A stretch of DNA of 7,676 bases from Fidelibacterota bacterium (lineage in GTDB: Bacteria; Fidelibacterota; Marinisomatia; Marinisomatales; UBA8229). The position numbers and the translations under genes are program-made. Where the stretch lies: NCBI GenBank assembly GCA_003535775.1, contig DPYO01000060.1, forward strand, positions 1 through 7,676, given 5' to 3'. This document shows, piece after piece, positions 5,622-7,676 of this stretch. The notes beneath the pieces are model-generated. The model had not been told where the DNA came from. It ran no database searches and saw only the letters and a list, made by a program, of their open reading frames with translations. Position 1 is the stretch's first letter. Every line of letters begins with the position of its first letter.

Positions 5622-7442
5622 TTATTCACAAGTACTAATACATTCTTCCATAGTATCAAATGCTTCAACTCCACAGCATCCTGTTATAAATTCTTCACAT
5701 TCATTGCTATCTTGATTATAATAGTATGTTGGACATATTCCATCACAAGGACCTACTTCAGGCACTATATAGCATTCTTCTGGTAATAACTCTGGGTTAC
5801 TTATCAAAAATATATAACCTGAATTACTAGCCCGAATCCAATATCCTTTTCCGGGGTAAAGAATCTCTGCTTCCGAATAGCCATTTGGAGTAAAACCATA
5901 GATTGTACCCGGAATAACTAATCCATCAGGATCGTGTATATGTGAGGAGTGAAATGCATTGGTAATGCCCGAAATAAGATTCCAACCCTCATTTAAGCTG
6001 ATTGTAAGTTCAGTAACTGGAGTCCCCGTAATAGTGGTACTGCCAGCACTTTCAAAACGAAGCCAGTATCCCTTGCCTTGAATGAGACTTGTTTCAAGAT
6101 TATATCCATCATTAAAAGAGTACAATGTCCCCTCTATTGATTCGGGAAATATAAGATTATAGGAAGCATCTTCAACCTCAAGAGGCAAGCCCACAAGGTT
6201 CCAGTCCTGGCCGTAGTCTACCGTGATGGTGGCACTTTGGTCACCGCTGGTTGTAGCCATGAACAGTTGATAATTACCGGTGCGATTATCTGACCAAAAA
6301 CAATAAAGATTATTATCATTCCAAATGAGGAATGGATCTTTGTGAACATGATTCGAGTTTTCCGGGTCATCATTGATCTTCTGTTCATTCACTACTTCCG
6401 TTGCACCTAATTCCATCGCTCCATAATAGATATCAGAATTACCATCCCGATAATCCATCCAGGCTGTGTGTATAACTGATTCTCTCAGAACAACTACAGG
6501 AAAATTCTGTTGTGGTGCTGACCCGGGATTTACATTCACCGCAGGTGAAAATTCAAGCGAATCCAAGGAAGCATAGTTGACATAAGAATTATTTTCCTGA
6601 CTTACATGAAATCCGCAGGCAATATAATTATTTTCAATGGATAAAGAAGGACCGGAAGAGGGGCAATAGGAAACAATATCAGAAATATTAGAAATCTCAA
6701 CAGGTTCCTGAAAATTACCTGACAAAAAAGACTTTCTCACAAGATAATGCGTTCGAAGGTTAGAATTATTATTGCGGTATCCAATATATAAATCACCATT
6801 ACCTCTGATAACCAAATCCGGCTGACAACAATCACAAGGTTCCATCTCTTCATTCGCAATGCCAACAGGTTCACTTGAAGAAAAATCAATTAAACCTGAT
6901 GGAGATGTAGCATAGCGAACACTATTAAAAGAATAATTATTATTGTAACTATAATAAATGAGATGAAGTTCATTATCCACACCAACACCAATATTGTGAT
7001 ATGCCACTAAATACTGTTGGTCACTTACTTTTAAATCTTCACCCCAGGTCATCCCACCATCTGTAGATACATTTACATAAACGGATGTATAGCCAGTGCG
7101 ATCATCCATGAATACCACAACTATTTCATCATCACGAATTGCTATTTTGGGACCTGCCTGTATATACGCTACTACTGTATGAGCATGAGAATTTATCCTT
7201 ACAGGGTCGGAATATGAATATCCTTCATCGACGGACTGGGCATAATAAACATTCAGATTGCTACCAGATTGATGTACCCATACCAAATGGAGTGTACCAT
7301 TGGAATCAAAAGCAGCATAGGGAAATTTCTGATTAACGTTGTTTACAGAAATTATTTGATAATTCTGACCAAATTCAAATGAGGGCTGAGCATTTAAAAC
7401 AATAGTAAAAACAATAATGGCCGGAATGATCAATTTTCTCAT
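5622..7442 (-). CDS. Secreted sialidase-like beta-propeller protein with C-terminal Kunitz/BPTI-type domain
   Basis: 606 residues. A signal peptide (1-19, ending VLNAQ) leads into a propeller (about 20-400) with repeated blade motifs FMDDRTG (111-117), WMDYRDGNSDIYYG (328-341) and FWSDNRTGN (382-390), as in BNR/sialidase-like proteins. It also holds a cysteine site PCDCC (202-206) with YCPSSGP (259-265), shared by an uncharacterised sialidase-like subgroup. Two related modules follow (about 405-475 and 477-548), each WNL...GT(L/I)Y.F..GY...GKGYW. Residues 553-606 form a Kunitz-like domain: cysteines at domain positions 5, 14, 30, 38, 49 and 53, with YYYN, F33 and G36 conserved. The P1 residue is Asp and two extra cysteines occur (18, 37). 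Start 7442 is preferred over 7487 because AGGAAG (7449-7454) lies 6 bases upstream and the signal peptide begins at once. It is probably surface or extracellular; ligand unknown. Confidence 0.85.
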   Translation of the reverse strand: MRKLIIPAIIVFTIVLNAQPSFEFGQNYQIISVNNVNQKFPYAAFDSNGTLHLVWVHQSGSNLNVYYAQSVDEGYSYSDPVRINSHAHTVVAYIQAGPKIAIRDDEIVVVFMDDRTGYTSVYVNVSTDGGMTWGEDLKVSDQQYLVAYHNIGVGVDNELHLIYYSYNNNYSFNSVRYATSPSGLIDFSSSEPVGIANEEMEPCDCCQPDLVIRGNGDLYIGYRNNNSNLRTHYLVRKSFLSGNFQEPVEISNISDIVSYCPSSGPSLSIENNYIACGFHVSQENNSYVNYASLDSLEFSPAVNVNPGSAPQQNFPVVVLRESVIHTAWMDYRDGNSDIYYGAMELGATEVVNEQKINDDPENSNHVHKDPFLIWNDNNLYCFWSDNRTGNYQLFMATTSGDQSATITVDYGQDWNLVGLPLEVEDASYNLIFPESIEGTLYSFNDGYNLETSLIQGKGYWLRFESAGSTTITGTPVTELTISLNEGWNLISGITNAFHSSHIHDPDGLVIPGTIYGFTPNGYSEAEILYPGKGYWIRASNSGYIFLISNPELLPEECYIVPEVGPCDGICPTYYYNQDSNECEEFITGCCGVEAFDTMEECISTCE

Positions 7443-7528
7443 TATAAACTTCCTAATACTTTTTTGAGAAGGTAAGACTCCATCCAAAAGAATGAAATAA
7501 AATAATGGACAAATTTAGAAATACTTTC

Positions 7529-7566
7529 TTCAATTTATCCAGAGGAATCAATTTGGAGGCTTAATC
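7529..7566 (+). repeat. Dispersed repeat, copy C (full length)
   Basis: About 38 bp (starts TTCAATTTATCCAGAG, ends TTTGGAGGCTTAATC), near-identical to copy B at 2828-2864. Its right end overlaps the last sense codon and stop of the minus-strand gene at 7561-7676. The remaining spacer toward the propeller gene (7443-7528) carries that gene's Shine-Dalgarno but no clear promoter, so the two minus-strand genes may share a transcript. Confidence 0.75.
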
Positions 7567-7676
7567 ACAGTTTGAGGTGTCTTGTTCTCCTACATATTCT
7601 TCTAAACAGGAAGGGTATGGAGGACAAAATTTATTGTCACGAATATCTACATAGCTGTAGTGATCCCATCTCAAAT
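7561..7676 (-). CDS. C-terminal end of a secreted Cys-containing protein (possibly leucine-rich repeat type), partial
   Basis: The minus-strand frame enters from the right edge and ends at TAA (7563-7561), giving the last 37 residues of a protein that starts outside the window. The tail reads LRWDHYSYVDIRDNKFCPPY and continues PSCLEEYVGEQDTSNCD. Its three cysteines, the aromatic 'YVDIRDN' strand and the polar ending look like the C-terminal cap of surface leucine-rich-repeat proteins that I associate with Marinimicrobia-type genomes; this is recall, not an alignment. It lies 119 bases upstream of the Kunitz-propeller gene on the same strand, suggesting a run of secreted proteins. No frame disruption is seen. 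Confidence 0.6.
   Translation of the reverse strand, partial: LRWDHYSYVDIRDNKFCPPYPSCLEEYVGEQDTSNCD

Noticed and set aside
5464..5625. Minus-strand open frame of 53 codons containing charged, protein-like sequence
   Set aside because: It has no usable start or ribosome site, overlaps the end of DUF4396 and matches nothing I recognise. It could be a gene remnant, but the support is too weak.

Overview
The window looks like chromosomal DNA of an uncultured Gram-negative bacterium of the FCB group. Candidatus Neomarinimicrobiota (Marinimicrobia) is my best guess, at moderate confidence. The reasons are an outer-membrane barrel candidate, many secreted proteins with clear signal peptides, paired 'GWNL...GKGYW' surface modules, a cysteine-rich secreted-protein tail, and moderately AT-rich DNA with some good Shine-Dalgarno sites. 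No rRNA, tRNA, CRISPR array, transposase or integrase was seen.

Layout. (1) Positions 1-1212, minus strand: a secreted DUF4384-like protein followed by the N-terminal 181 codons of a CHASE2-domain sensor that runs off the left edge. This second gene has no ATG or GTG start and probably starts at TTG. (2) Positions 1329-2717, minus strand: an NAD-dependent epimerase/dehydratase-like SDR and a VOC (glyoxalase-fold) protein in a two-gene unit. (3) Positions 2718-3020: a non-coding divergent spacer holding a dispersed repeat, an imperfect inverted repeat with an inner hairpin, and a strong sigma70-type promoter that nearly abuts the next ATG. (4) Positions 3021-5482, plus strand: a five-gene envelope metal-handling operon. 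It encodes a Cys-rich small secreted protein, a MerP-like periplasmic HMA protein (CxxC), a MerT-like membrane protein (CCxxP plus a loop Cys pair), a predicted outer-membrane barrel, and a DUF4396 membrane protein with a His-rich N-terminus. (5) Positions 5622-7442, minus strand: a 606-residue secreted beta-propeller (sialidase-like) protein with two GWNL/GKGYW modules and a C-terminal Kunitz/BPTI-type domain. (6) Positions 7561-7676, minus strand: the C-terminus of another secreted protein, perhaps leucine-rich-repeat type.

How it fits together. The plus-strand operon resembles the transport half of a mercury-type system, with a periplasmic metal binder handing metal to an inner-membrane carrier. 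It has extra outer-membrane and periplasmic parts, but no recognisable reductase, P-type ATPase or regulator lies in the window. It could be a metal acquisition or relay module rather than detoxification; the metal cannot be read from the sequence.

Two observations stand out. One is the Kunitz domain on a bacterial secreted propeller: its cysteine spacing matches BPTI almost residue for residue, but it has a two-residue deletion, an acidic P1 position and two extra cysteines. The other is a short repeat of about 37 bp, present in two near-full copies and one partial copy, all in the same orientation. These copies bracket the epimerase/VOC block and the metal-operon/Kunitz block like module boundaries.
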